The notes: generated by a model not told the origin, from the sequence alone. Counted from the first letter of the stretch, positions 45,369-53,790 are shown. The stretch: 64,000 nucleotides of DNA from JAEUJM01 sp041918615 (GCA_041918615.1 JAYRVH010000081.1:1-64000); one strand, 5' to 3'. Made by a program: numbers and translations.

Positions 45369-45773
45369 ATGAACACCGCCTTCGAGATGTCACAGAAATC
45401 GGTCGCCGCGGTCGAGGCCGGGGACCGCGAGGGGTGGATCGCCCTGTTCGCACCCGACGGCGTGGTGGAGGACCCGGTGGGGCCGTCGATGTTCGACGAG
45501 ACCGGCCGGGGCCATCACGGCCCCGAGGGCATCGGCGCCTTCTTCGACGCCGCCATCGCCGGCAACCAGGTGCGCTTCGCCATCCGCGAGAGCCACGCCG
45601 CCGGCGACGAGGTGGCCAACGTGGTGACCATCACCACCACCCTGCCCGACGGCTCGAAGGCCATCATCGATGCCGTCACCGTCTACCGCGTGGCCGACGA
45701 CGGCGAGCATCTGGCCAGCATGCGCGCCTTCTGGACGCCCGACGAGATGCGCTTTGAGCCTGCCCCCTCCTGA
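45369..45773 (+). CDS. NTF2-like/ketosteroid-isomerase-related protein
   Basis: A 134-residue protein with the NTF2-like cone fold signature: VAAVEAGDREGWIALFAPDG, VVEDPVGPS, GIGAFFDAAIAG and a C-terminal VYRVADDGEHLASMRAFW. Members isomerise steroids, hydrolyse epoxides or simply bind hydrophobic ligands; the Asp/Tyr pattern seen here does not fix the reaction. It is leaderless (TAAGGT-N7-ATG). It converges on the hairpin repeat before the DUF559 gene. Confidence 0.82.
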   Translation: MNTAFEMSQKSVAAVEAGDREGWIALFAPDGVVEDPVGPSMFDETGRGHHGPEGIGAFFDAAIAGNQVRFAIRESHAAGDEVANVVTITTTLPDGSKAIIDAVTVYRVADDGEHLASMRAFWTPDEMRFEPAPS

Positions 45774-45790
45774 CCGCCCCTCACCCCCCT

Positions 45791-45844
45791 CGAACTCAGC
45801 GCATCTACTCCCCGCTCAGCGCAGTGGATGCGCTGAGTTCGGGG
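45791..45844. repeat. 51-base hairpin repeat, copy 1
   Basis: Perfect 15-base arms CGAACTCAGCGCATC (45791-45805) and GATGCGCTGAGTTCG (45827-45841) enclose a 21-base loop that holds a third, partial CTCAGCGCA. Bases 45794-45844 match copy 2 (46798-46848) at 50 of 51 positions. The end of the DUF559 reading frame lies inside it. Confidence 0.95.
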
Positions 45845-46760
45845 AGGGTTGCGATCGCGCACCCCTGACCATCCGCCAGACCCACTCTTGTTCGCCGTGG
45901 ATCATCTTCCAGGTGAAACGCAACGGGGCCCACCCCTGGGCGAGGGCCTCCGCATCGCGATGACGATCGACCTCGAACTGCTCCTCGATGAGGTGGTGCT
46001 TGCGACTGTCCCACTCGATGAGCACCCGCTCGGCGACATAGGCGCAGTCGACGCGGCCGGGGAGGTCGTCTCGCCACGGCAACGCCAGCTGACGCACCGG
46101 CGGTGGGAACCCACCCTGGGCGAGGAGCGCGAGCCCTGCTGCCTCCAGCTCGCTCTCCGGTGCGACATAGCCCACACCCCGGGCGTCGACGGTGGACCAC
46201 AGCAACCGGCTGCCCTTGCGGCCCCGGCGACACCACCGAACGGCGAACGCCGCAAGCTCCTCGGCACGGAAGTCCTTGCGGACCAGCAGCCTGTCGACCA
46301 TCCGTTGGTACCGGTCACCCCGCATCACCGCAGCCAGATCCCCGGTGGTGCGAAGACGAGAGGTGGTCGGAATGCCATCCACGATCGAGTGTTCGGAGGG
46401 GCGGAAGTCACACAGCCTGCGGATCTGACCGAGCTCGGACCGATTGGGCCGGGTATCGGGACGGCTGACCACCACCAGGCCCCGACGGACGAGCGGGAAG
46501 TCGTGCAGCTCACCAGCCGACTCGTGAGACGCCACGGCCCCGGCGATGACCAGCGTGGCCAGCTTGAGGCGTGCCCGCACCGTGATCACCGCCCCGGAAA
46601 TGGCGTACGCCCCTGCGGCCAATCGGACCCAGGCGCCGGTCCCCACCCGATCCATGGCTTGTCGGTAGGTGAAGCCCACCTCGAGCGCCTGCTCGAGCGA
46701 GAAGACACTTCCCTGCCGTGCCGCCAAGAGAGCAATCTTTCGATCCATTTCAGTAAACAT
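45816..46760 (-). CDS. AbiEi-like winged helix plus DUF559 nuclease-like protein
   Basis: A 314-residue protein with an N-terminal AbiEi-antitoxin-type winged helix (DRKIALLAARQGSVFSLEQA, then RVGTGAWVRLAAGAYAI) and a C-terminal DUF559 domain of the PD-(D/E)XK/Vsr superfamily. Candidate metal ligands are in GRVDCAYVAERVLIEWDSRK, followed by DRHRDAEALAQGW. The family is abundant in actinobacteria and its role is unclear. ATG 46760 is chosen because CATGAT lies six bases upstream; 46775 and 46748 are alternatives. The last eight codons are read from hairpin repeat copy 1, and copy 2 lies upstream of the promoter, so the gene is bracketed by repeats. Confidence 0.85.
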   Translation of the reverse strand: MFTEMDRKIALLAARQGSVFSLEQALEVGFTYRQAMDRVGTGAWVRLAAGAYAISGAVITVRARLKLATLVIAGAVASHESAGELHDFPLVRRGLVVVSRPDTRPNRSELGQIRRLCDFRPSEHSIVDGIPTTSRLRTTGDLAAVMRGDRYQRMVDRLLVRKDFRAEELAAFAVRWCRRGRKGSRLLWSTVDARGVGYVAPESELEAAGLALLAQGGFPPPVRQLALPWRDDLPGRVDCAYVAERVLIEWDSRKHHLIEEQFEVDRHRDAEALAQGWAPLRFTWKMIHGEQEWVWRMVRGARSQPSPNSAHPLR

Positions 46761-46766
46761 CAAAGG

Positions 46767-46772
46767 ATCATG
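46767..46772 (-). promoter_or_regulatory. -10-like CATGAT for the DUF559 gene
   Basis: CATGAT on the minus strand followed by six bases and ATG 46760, inside the repeat-bracketed segment, so the unit carries its own promoter. Confidence 0.4.
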
Positions 46773-46794
46773 CATCGCCCCTGCGACACGATCC

Positions 46795-46848
46795 CGGACT
46801 CAGCGCATCTACTCCCAGCTCAGCGCAGTGGATGCGCTGAGTTCGGGG
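46795..46848. repeat. 51-base hairpin repeat, copy 2
   Basis: Arms ACTCAGCGCATC (46798-46809) and GATGCGCTGAGT (46831-46842) pair perfectly, extended by three more pairs with one wobble; the loop is 21 bases. It differs from copy 1 by one loop base. It lies 26 bases past the stop of the lipase gene on the minus strand and could also act as its terminator. Confidence 0.95.
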
Positions 46849-46873
46849 GGCGCGGGCGGGGGTGGGGCGACGG

Positions 46874-47557
46874 TCAGTCGACGACGACGGGGCGGAGCGC
46901 GTCGAAGGCGGCGACGGAGCCGGGGAAGTCGTTGTGGCCGATCGGCACCAGCACGTTCGTCGCCCCGCTGGCGAGCCGGGCCGACGAGTTGGGCAGGATC
47001 ACGGCGTCGCGATCCGACCAGAAGGCCGTGTAGGTGGCCGTCCCCGGCGTTTCGTCGCCGGCGTTCAGCTCGCGCGAGAAGTCCGAGTTGTAGAACATCT
47101 CACGACACCCGGGCGACCAGAAGCACAGCGAGACGAGGGTGCCGTGGTTGGCCCCGGCCAGCGAGACCCAGTCGTCCACCTTGCCGTTGCACGATCCCGC
47201 CTTCATGCACCACCGGGCGCCGAGGGCGCCCATCGAGTGGGTCACCAGGTCGACGACGGGCGAGCCGGTCCGCGCGCGGACCTGGTCGACGTAGGTGCCC
47301 AGCTGTGCGGCGGTCGTCTTGTTGGACTGCGAGGTGTTGTACCCGAAGGCGAACAGGCGGTCGGCGGGGAACCCGGACGCGACGAACCGGCTCCTCATCG
47401 TGTTCCAGGTCGAGGGGCTCGAGCTCCAGCCGTGCACGAACACGATCGGCTCGGGCGGGGCCGACTGGGCTGCTGCCGGCGACGGCCCGGCGAGGAGCAT
47501 CCCCACGAGGCCGGCCTGCGCCAACCCGATTGCCACGATCGATCGGTACCTGCGCAT
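46874..47557 (-). CDS. Secreted lipase, alpha/beta hydrolase (class 2 type)
   Basis: A 227-residue exported esterase/lipase. A signal peptide (residues 1-30) is followed by IVFVHGWSSSPSTW (oxyanion strand and HG motif), the nucleophile elbow THSMGALGARW, and a late GHNDF that supplies the catalytic His. Cysteine pairs (CMKAGSC, CFWSPGC) suggest disulfides. ATG 47557 follows GAGGGG at about eight bases. It fits the PF01674-type lipases. It lies downstream of acyl-CoA degradation genes but with a gap, so it probably has its own transcript. Confidence 0.85.
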   Translation of the reverse strand: MRRYRSIVAIGLAQAGLVGMLLAGPSPAAAQSAPPEPIVFVHGWSSSPSTWNTMRSRFVASGFPADRLFAFGYNTSQSNKTTAAQLGTYVDQVRARTGSPVVDLVTHSMGALGARWCMKAGSCNGKVDDWVSLAGANHGTLVSLCFWSPGCREMFYNSDFSRELNAGDETPGTATYTAFWSDRDAVILPNSSARLASGATNVLVPIGHNDFPGSVAAFDALRPVVVD

Positions 47558-47635
47558 GTCGTCGTCCCCTCGTTGCTGCCGGTTCCGTTGCCCCGATGGT
47601 GACGCGTCGGAGCGAGCAGGGCAAGCGTCGTGCCG

Positions 47636-48781
47636 TCAGGCGGGCCGGTCGAGGACGCTCGCGGCGATGAGGTCCTCGAGGTAGCGGCTGTCCCACCACG
47701 AGATCTGCAGCTGCTTGGCCCGGCGGAAGTAGAGCTGGATGTCGTACTCCACGGTGAAGCCGACGCCGCCCCAGACCTGCTGGGCCATGGCGGTGAGATC
47801 GCGGAAGGTGTCGCAGGCCGAGAGCTTGGCCATCGGGGCGAGGCGGCTGGTGTCGCGATCGTTGGCCCGGGCCCAGGCGGCCTCGTAGACCAGGGTGCGC
47901 GAGGCGTCGACGCGGGTGACGGCGTCGGCCAGGTAGTGCGCGATGGCCTGGAAGGCGCCGAGCGGCTTGCCGAACTGGTGGCGGTCCTTCGCGTACTGGA
48001 CGGTGATGTCGAGGGCGTGCTCGGCCCCGCCGGAGGCCTGCGCCGCCAGCAGCACGATGGCGTCGAGCATCACGTTGTGCCAGACCGCCCACCCACCGGT
48101 CGTGGCGGGACCACCCTCCCCCGCTGCCGAGCCGCTCGGACCCAAGGGCTCTGCTTCGACGCACTCGAACGCCACCTGGTACTGGGTGTCGGAGGCGATC
48201 GTCATCTGCTGGGTGAGAGTGACCCCGTCGGCGTCGCTGTCGACGAGGAACAACCCGACATCGGTGGGCGCGTCGCCCGTGCGCGCCAGCACCAGGAACC
48301 TGTCGGCGGCAGCCGCGTAGGGCACGTGCCACTTGGTGCCCGACAGGCTGTCGCCGTCGAACCGGGCCTGCACGCCGAGCGGGCCGAAGCCGCTCTCGGG
48401 CTCGAGCCACGCGGGGACGATCACGGTGCCGCCGGCGGCGACGGCGGGGAGGAGCGCTTCCTTCTGGTCGTCGGAACCGGCGGCCAGGAGCACTGCGGCC
48501 GAGACGATGGCACTGGCGAAGTGGGGTGACGGCGAGAGCGAACGCCCGAACTCCTCGTAGACCACCGCGCCCTCGAGCATCGACATGCCGGAACCGCCGT
48601 ACTCCTCGGGGATGAGCAGGCCCACCAGGTCGAGGTCGGACAGTTGCTGCCAGAACGACGCCGGGTAGCCGATGGGGTCGTCCTCCATCGCACGGACGAC
48701 CGTGAGCCCGGCCTGGTCTGCGCAGAGGCCGCGCACCATCTCGCGCAGCATTTCCTGCTCGGAGGTGAAATCGAGATCCAT
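47636..48781 (-). CDS. Acyl-CoA dehydrogenase (FadE-like)
   Basis: A flavoprotein of 381 residues that would introduce an alpha-beta double bond into an acyl-CoA. Visible landmarks are DFTSEQEMLREMVRGL, LLIPEEYGGSGMSMLE, a short FAD-binding middle and the C-terminal YAKDRHQFGKPLGAFQAI and QVWGGVGFTVEYDIQLYFRR. The sequence at the usual catalytic Glu position is not of the classical form, as in steroid side-chain FadE subunits that work as heteromers. It is the last gene of a MaoC-MaoC-FadE operon; one base separates it from the MaoC stop. Confidence 0.9.
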   Translation of the reverse strand: MDLDFTSEQEMLREMVRGLCADQAGLTVVRAMEDDPIGYPASFWQQLSDLDLVGLLIPEEYGGSGMSMLEGAVVYEEFGRSLSPSPHFASAIVSAAVLLAAGSDDQKEALLPAVAAGGTVIVPAWLEPESGFGPLGVQARFDGDSLSGTKWHVPYAAAADRFLVLARTGDAPTDVGLFLVDSDADGVTLTQQMTIASDTQYQVAFECVEAEPLGPSGSAAGEGGPATTGGWAVWHNVMLDAIVLLAAQASGGAEHALDITVQYAKDRHQFGKPLGAFQAIAHYLADAVTRVDASRTLVYEAAWARANDRDTSRLAPMAKLSACDTFRDLTAMAQQVWGGVGFTVEYDIQLYFRRAKQLQISWWDSRYLEDLIAASVLDRPA

Positions 48782-48782
48782 G

Positions 48783-49265
48783 TCAGGGCTTCCAGTCGTC
48801 GGGGCCGCGGGCCCAGGGGTTGTCGTCGGGACCGACCGGCACCGCGATCCTGGCGGCGCCGGTGGTCATGGTGCGATCGTCGACGGTGAGCGTGACGTCG
48901 ACGCCCACCCAGCCGCAACCGGCGTCGTCGGTGGTGACCTCGGTGACCACACCCCGGAACACCATGGTGTCGCCGGGGAAGATCGAGTCCCTCATCCGGA
49001 ACGTGACCTTGCCCAGCCGGCCGTGGGGGCCGGTCCAGTCGGTGAGGTAGCGCTCGAACCATGCGGCCTGGTTCGGGGTGTTGAGGAAGATGTCGCGGGT
49101 GCCGTTGCGCTCGGTGGCGAAGTGGTAGTCGTGGTGCATGGGCCGCCAGTCACGGGTGGCCAGGGCGCCGAGGACCACGGTGGTGGAAGTGACGTCGACC
49201 GCCAGCTCGGGGAGGGCGTCGCCCACCGCGACCCGGTCGAGCGTGAGCACCGGCGGCGTGGTCAC
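48783..49265 (-). CDS. MaoC-like hotdog dehydratase subunit
   Basis: A 160-residue hotdog-fold protein. The R-hydratase-type motif appears as TRDWRPMHHDYHFATERNG, where Asp and His of the hydratase dyad are expected, followed by the glycine-rich second half with IFPGDTMVFRGVV. GTG 49265 overlaps the stop of the upstream MaoC-N gene by four bases, so the two probably form a heteromeric enoyl-CoA hydratase. The arrangement resembles the ChsH1/ChsH2 pair of actinobacterial cholesterol side-chain degradation. Confidence 0.87.
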   Translation of the reverse strand: MTTPPVLTLDRVAVGDALPELAVDVTSTTVVLGALATRDWRPMHHDYHFATERNGTRDIFLNTPNQAAWFERYLTDWTGPHGRLGKVTFRMRDSIFPGDTMVFRGVVTEVTTDDAGCGWVGVDVTLTVDDRTMTTGAARIAVPVGPDDNPWARGPDDWKP

Positions 49266-49798
49266 GAGCCCTCCTCCACGCGCTTGTACCCGAAGCCGGT
49301 GTAGCTCTCCACGCCGACGACCTCGTCGTCCTGGTTCAGGTACTCGACGTCGATCACCCAGAAGCGGCCGGTGCCGAGCTTGGTGGTCTTCGGGCCGCTG
49401 ACCGAGCGCAACACCTGGCGGCTGCGGATGCGGTCGCCGGGTCGCACCGGCACCCCGAAGGTGATGGTGTTGTCGGTCATCACCGCCTCGGGCAGGCCGA
49501 ACGCCTCCTTCAGGTCGAAGTGCACCTGGAGCGGCACGAGGTTGTCCGTCGCCCCGGGCTGCCAGTGGTGGGGCCGGAACCACACCGACAGCATCGAGGG
49601 CGGCGCGATGGGCCCCCTGGTCAGCTCGGCGGCGACGTCGGCGTCCCAGAACAACGGGTTGCCGTTCTCCACCGACGCCAGCGACGTCCAGACGTAACCC
49701 ATCTCGGCGTCGAAGCCGGCGTCGGTCTCGTACTGCTCGACGCCGACCACGGAGGCGACCGCATCGGGCAGGTCGGGGTCGGTGGGAGCGTCGGTCAT
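49262..49798 (-). CDS. MaoC N-terminal-domain (FAS1-like) dehydratase subunit
   Basis: A 178-residue partner subunit of the hotdog dehydratase: MGYVWTSLASVENGNPLFWD, IAPPSMLSVWFRPHHW and FGVPVRPGDRIRSRQVL match the MaoC_dehydrat_N family, which lacks the catalytic dyad and pairs with a catalytic MaoC chain. It is the first gene of the operon; upstream lie a TATGAT -10 box and a perfect palindrome. Confidence 0.85.
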   Translation of the reverse strand: MTDAPTDPDLPDAVASVVGVEQYETDAGFDAEMGYVWTSLASVENGNPLFWDADVAAELTRGPIAPPSMLSVWFRPHHWQPGATDNLVPLQVHFDLKEAFGLPEAVMTDNTITFGVPVRPGDRIRSRQVLRSVSGPKTTKLGTGRFWVIDVEYLNQDDEVVGVESYTGFGYKRVEEGS

Positions 49799-49810
49799 AG
49801 CGGGCCCGTT

Positions 49811-49827
49811 TCTGACGGGGCGTCAGA
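49811..49827. promoter_or_regulatory. Palindromic operator TCTGACG-N3-CGTCAGA
   Basis: A perfect 7-3-7 palindrome directly downstream of the -10 box of the MaoC-MaoC-FadE operon, so a bound protein would cover the transcription start. The form suits a TetR-family repressor, common for acyl-CoA operons; no such gene is adjacent. Confidence 0.6.
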
Positions 49828-49855
49828 TCATACGACGGTGCTGCGACACGTTCAC
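49827..49855 (-). promoter_or_regulatory. Promoter of the MaoC-MaoC-FadE operon
   Basis: On the minus strand TATGAT (49832 to 49827) follows a GTGAAC -35-like hexamer by 17 bases. Transcription would start near 49820 within the palindrome. Confidence 0.5.
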
Positions 49856-49869
49856 AGCCGGGGCCGGGC

Positions 49870-52773
49870 TCAGGGCGTGAGGAGTGCCAGCCCGGCGTCG
49901 ACGGTGGTGGTGGCGCCGCCGGTGACGGTGACCACGGTGGCCGAGGGGTAGTCCGAGCCGGCGCCAGGGCCGGGGTGGTTGTCGTAGTACTCGGGGACGT
50001 GGGCGCGGGTGAGGTCCATGATCCGCACGCGGACCGGCAGCGCAGGCAAGCCGGCGATCGAGTAGGTGCCGTCCGGGGCCGTGCGACCGACGCCCACCAC
50101 CGAGCCGCTCGAGTCGATGGCGAACACCCATGCGTCCGACACGGGGGCGCCGGATCCGTCTTCGGTGATGGTGCCGGCGATGGTCCCGGTGGCGCCGGCC
50201 AACTCGGCGTCGACGACGGCGGGGCTCCCGACGCCGGCGGTCACCGTGTCGGCCGAACCCAACTCGCTCGACGATCGGTTCGCGTGCCATTCGAAGGTGT
50301 GGGTCCCGGCGGTGTCGGCGAACCCGACGAGGTAGTCGCCGGCGTCCACCGGGACCTCGTACCGGCCGGCGGCGTCGGTCAGGTCGCCGCCGGCGAAGCG
50401 GAAGGTGGAGGCGGACCGCGCCAGCACCGCCACCCCCTCGAGGGGGGCACCGCCCGGCCCGGTGACCGTGCCCTGCACGCGGGCGGCGCCGCCTGGCGCG
50501 GGCTGAGACTCGAGCGGCGTGTCGCCAATGTTCTGCTGTGCCCCAGCCGGCACGGTCACCGGCGTCGCCCCCGCCGGCGACGGCGTCCCGCCGAAAAAGG
50601 TGGGACGGTGGGCGCCGGCCAGGTCGACCATGACCACGTACTGGGACACCAACGGGAGGCTCGGGATCGCGAACCACCCGGACCTGTCGTCCATGGTCGC
50701 CGCGCCCCTACCGATCTGGCCGGTTGCGGCGTTCAGGGACAAGGCCAGACCCCTGGCGATCCCGTCACCGCTGGTCGCGTCGGTGATCCGGCCACCGATG
50801 GAACCGGTAGACCGTGTCACCTCTGGGTCGACCACCACCGTTGCACCGTCGCCCAACGCCGTGGGCGAGCCCGGGACGAACCCGGCGATGTGGCCACCCG
50901 AGGGGTCGGCCACATACACGAAGTACGAGCCAGCCGGCACCAACATGGCGAACGTGCCGTCCGCGGCCGTCAGATCGAGACCGGCCACCGAAAAGTCGGC
51001 GGGTGCCAGCGCCGCCACGAGCGCCCCCGGCACCGGGTTGCCGAAGAAGCCCACGGTCACCGTGCCCTTCAACACCGCCTGGCCCGACGGGATCGTCACC
51101 GCCACGTCCACCGTGCTCGACGTCACCGGCTCCACCTCGGCGGCATCACCGGTCGCCGCGTTGGAGACCGTGCCGATGTCGTCCACCGTCGGGGTGTAGG
51201 TGCAGTCGACCGTGCGCGACGCGCCGACGGCCAGGTCGGCCTGCGCCCCCGCGCACCCTGGCACCTGCGCGTCGGTGACCGTCACGCCGGTCAGCGGGAC
51301 GTTCCCCGTGTTCGTGAGCGTGACGTGGAAATGGATCGGGGTGCCCACCGGCACCGTGGTCTCGTCGGCCGTCGTGGTCACCGTCAGCGCCGGCGCCAGC
51401 GCCAAGTGGCCGAGGTCCACCGGGGGGAGGGCGTCGCCCATCTCCCCCGGGAACCGACCCCGGGTGACCGTGTCGCCCAGGCCGAGCTGGCCGAAGTCGT
51501 TGCCGCCCCAGCACTTCAGTGTCCCATCGTCGAGGCGGGCACAGCCGAAGTCGTTCCCGGCCGCCAGGCCGACCGCGGTCCGCCCCGTGCCGAGGTCCGC
51601 CGCCGGAAGGTTGTCGCCCATCTGGATGGCGAACCGGCCCACGTCGGAGGGGCTCCCGCTGCCCAGCTGGCCGCGGCTGCCACGGCCCCAGCACTTCACC
51701 GCGGCGTTGTCGAGGCGGGCGCAGACGTGGGCGAAGCCCGCCACCAGCTCGACGGTCGTTCGGCCCGTGCCCAGTTGCACCGCCGCCAGGCTGTCGCCCA
51801 TCTCGCCGGGACCGTCGCCGACGGTCGCGCTGGTGCCGGATCCGTTGCCGAGCTGGCCGAAGTCGTTCGAGCCCCAGCACTTCACCGTGGCGTCGTCCAG
51901 CAGCACGCAGGTGGAGAAGGTGCCCAGGGCGAGGCTGCGGGCGGTCCGCCCCGTGCCCAACGCGACGGCGGGCAGCGCCGCCCCCATCTCTCCCGCGCCG
52001 TCGCCGCGGGTGGCCGTGTCACCCAACCCCAATTGCCCGTTGGCGTTCCAGCCCCAGCACTTCACCGCCCCGTTGTCGAGGACGGCGCACGTGTGGAAGG
52101 GGCTGGCGGCGATGGACACCGCGGTGCGGCCCGGACCCAGGTCGACCGCCGGCAGGGCGTCACCCATCTCGCCGGGGCCGTCGCCCCGGGTGGCCGTGTC
52201 GCCCAGACCGAGCTGGCCCAGATCGTTCCTGCCCCAGCACTTCACCGTCCCGTTGTCGAGGATGGCGCAGGCGAACCCCTGCCCCACGGCCACGGCCCTC
52301 GCCGTCCGGCCGGCGCCCAGAGCAATGGCGGGCAGGGCGTCGCCCATCTCCCCCGGGCCGTCGCCCCGGTTGGCCGTGTCGCCCAGGCCCAACTGGCCGT
52401 AGACGTTCCAGCCCCAGCACTTGACCTGTCCGTTGTCGAGCACGGCACACGTGTTCAGATCGCCGACGGCAGCGTCGACCACGGTCCGGCCCGTCCCGAG
52501 GTCCACCGGCGGGAGGGCGTCACCCATCTCGCCGGGGCCGTCGCCGCGGTGGGTGGTGTCGCCGTAACCGAGCTGCCCGTAGAGGTTGTAGCCCCAGCAC
52601 TTGAGGGTGCCGTCCGCGAAGCGGGCGCAGGTGGAGGCCGCCTGCGGCCCACTGACGACGTCCACCGCCGACGCCACCGGCCCCACCAGCGCAGCCGCCG
52701 AACCGGCCGTGCCCACCGCCGGCGTCACGGTCGACAGCGTCGCCGCGATCACGATCACCACCACCCGCTTCAT
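49870..52773 (-). CDS. Secreted RCC1-repeat protein with carboxypeptidase-regulatory-like domains
   Basis: A 967-residue exported protein. After a signal peptide, seven RCC1-type repeats of about 54 residues each carry a VKCWG or LKCWG core with N-x-x-GQLG and GDGPGEMGDALP, enough for one seven-bladed propeller. A DUF11/CARDB-like domain follows (TVPVGTPIHFHVTLTNTGNVPLTG with a Cys pair), then several carboxypeptidase-regulatory-like beta domains to the end. One Cys pair per blade suggests disulfide-stabilised blades outside the cell. Function is unknown; adhesion or carbohydrate binding is possible. ATG 52773 has AAAGG about 15 bases upstream. Confidence 0.88.
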   Translation of the reverse strand: MKRVVVIVIAATLSTVTPAVGTAGSAAALVGPVASAVDVVSGPQAASTCARFADGTLKCWGYNLYGQLGYGDTTHRGDGPGEMGDALPPVDLGTGRTVVDAAVGDLNTCAVLDNGQVKCWGWNVYGQLGLGDTANRGDGPGEMGDALPAIALGAGRTARAVAVGQGFACAILDNGTVKCWGRNDLGQLGLGDTATRGDGPGEMGDALPAVDLGPGRTAVSIAASPFHTCAVLDNGAVKCWGWNANGQLGLGDTATRGDGAGEMGAALPAVALGTGRTARSLALGTFSTCVLLDDATVKCWGSNDFGQLGNGSGTSATVGDGPGEMGDSLAAVQLGTGRTTVELVAGFAHVCARLDNAAVKCWGRGSRGQLGSGSPSDVGRFAIQMGDNLPAADLGTGRTAVGLAAGNDFGCARLDDGTLKCWGGNDFGQLGLGDTVTRGRFPGEMGDALPPVDLGHLALAPALTVTTTADETTVPVGTPIHFHVTLTNTGNVPLTGVTVTDAQVPGCAGAQADLAVGASRTVDCTYTPTVDDIGTVSNAATGDAAEVEPVTSSTVDVAVTIPSGQAVLKGTVTVGFFGNPVPGALVAALAPADFSVAGLDLTAADGTFAMLVPAGSYFVYVADPSGGHIAGFVPGSPTALGDGATVVVDPEVTRSTGSIGGRITDATSGDGIARGLALSLNAATGQIGRGAATMDDRSGWFAIPSLPLVSQYVVMVDLAGAHRPTFFGGTPSPAGATPVTVPAGAQQNIGDTPLESQPAPGGAARVQGTVTGPGGAPLEGVAVLARSASTFRFAGGDLTDAAGRYEVPVDAGDYLVGFADTAGTHTFEWHANRSSSELGSADTVTAGVGSPAVVDAELAGATGTIAGTITEDGSGAPVSDAWVFAIDSSGSVVGVGRTAPDGTYSIAGLPALPVRVRIMDLTRAHVPEYYDNHPGPGAGSDYPSATVVTVTGGATTTVDAGLALLTP

Positions 52774-52882
52774 CCGACCCGATCGGCCTTTCTGCTCGCT
52801 CTTTCCCGACCGTCCAACCAGGACCGAAATCTCACGAACCCAACGGTCACGCGCAAGTCTCCTCGAGACGCCCGCTCGCCGC

Positions 52883-53790
52883 TCAGCTCAAAAGGGCGTC
52901 GGAGTCGTCGAAGCCGGGATCGCGCACCTCGACCCGCTCGGGTCGGGGTGCGCCGACCCAGACCGCGGCGACCTGGCGGAAGGTGTCACCGCTCGGGCGC
53001 TGGGCCTCGACCACGTCGCCGCGGGCGAGGACCTGGGCGTCGGCCACCACCTCGTCGATGCCGTTGACCGGGGCGACGCAGGTGTCGGCGAGGCCCAGTT
53101 CGGCCACCCACTCGTCGCGGGTCCGGCTCGCGAAGGCGGCGGCGAAGTCGGCCCAGATCTGGTCCTCCACGGCGTCGTCGAGCTGGTGGGCCACCCACTG
53201 CTCACAGCCGAGCAGGCGGCAGAGGTTGGCGTAGAACTTCGCCTCGATGGCGCCGACCGACACCCACTTCCCGTAGGCGCAGCGGTACAGGCCGTAGCAG
53301 GCGTAGCGACCGGTCAAGATGTCGTGGCCCGGCTCGGGCACGACGCCGGTGGCCAGGTGCTCGTCGATGAGCAAGGCCAGCATGCCCACCACGCCGTCGG
53401 CCACCGACACGTCGAGGTAGGCGCCCTCGCCGCTCTCGGCCCGCCCGACCAGGGCGGCGAGGATGGCGACGACCGCCTGCATGCCGCCGGCGGCGATGTC
53501 GGCCACGGTGGCGCCCGGCAGGGTGAGCGCTCCGTCCACCCCCTGGCCGGCGCAGGCAAAGTGGCCGCCCGCGGCCACGGGGTTGAGGTCGTGGCCCGCC
53601 CACTGCGACTTGGGACCGGTCTGGCCGTAGCCGCTGATGGCGCAGTACACGACGCTCGGGTTCACGGCCTTGACGGCGTCGTGGCCGACGCCGAGGCGGT
53701 CGACCACGCCGGGGCGGAGACTCTCGATGACGACGTCGGCGTCGGCGGCGAGCGCCAGGAACGCGGCCCGGCCCGCCTGAGCTGCCGGAG
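52883..53790 (-). pseudogene. CaiB/BaiF CoA-transferase, N-terminally truncated copy
   Basis: The retained 270 residues (from VDRLGVGHDAVKAVN to the end) closely match the intact CoA-transferase at 55297-56478, including SGYGQTGPKSQWAGHDLN, ATVADIAAGGMQAV and AYLDVSVADGVVGMLAL. The frame runs upstream through RAAFLALAADADVVIESLRP, but the first 70-80 residues with the CoA-binding start (DLSTVGPAARAARMLADYG in the intact copy) are lost or scrambled near 53790. It is probably inactive, though an internal GTG at 53707 could give a shortened product. Confidence 0.75.

Noticed and set aside
45816..46760. A classical abortive-infection AbiE toxin-antitoxin pair
   Set aside because: Only the AbiEi-type winged helix is present, fused to DUF559; there is no AbiEii nucleotidyltransferase partner gene next to it.
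49975..53067. A 1030-codon plus-strand frame opposite the RCC1-repeat gene
   Set aside because: It mirrors the RCC1 repeat periodicity and is rich in Arg/His/Gly, as expected for the complement of the real gene.
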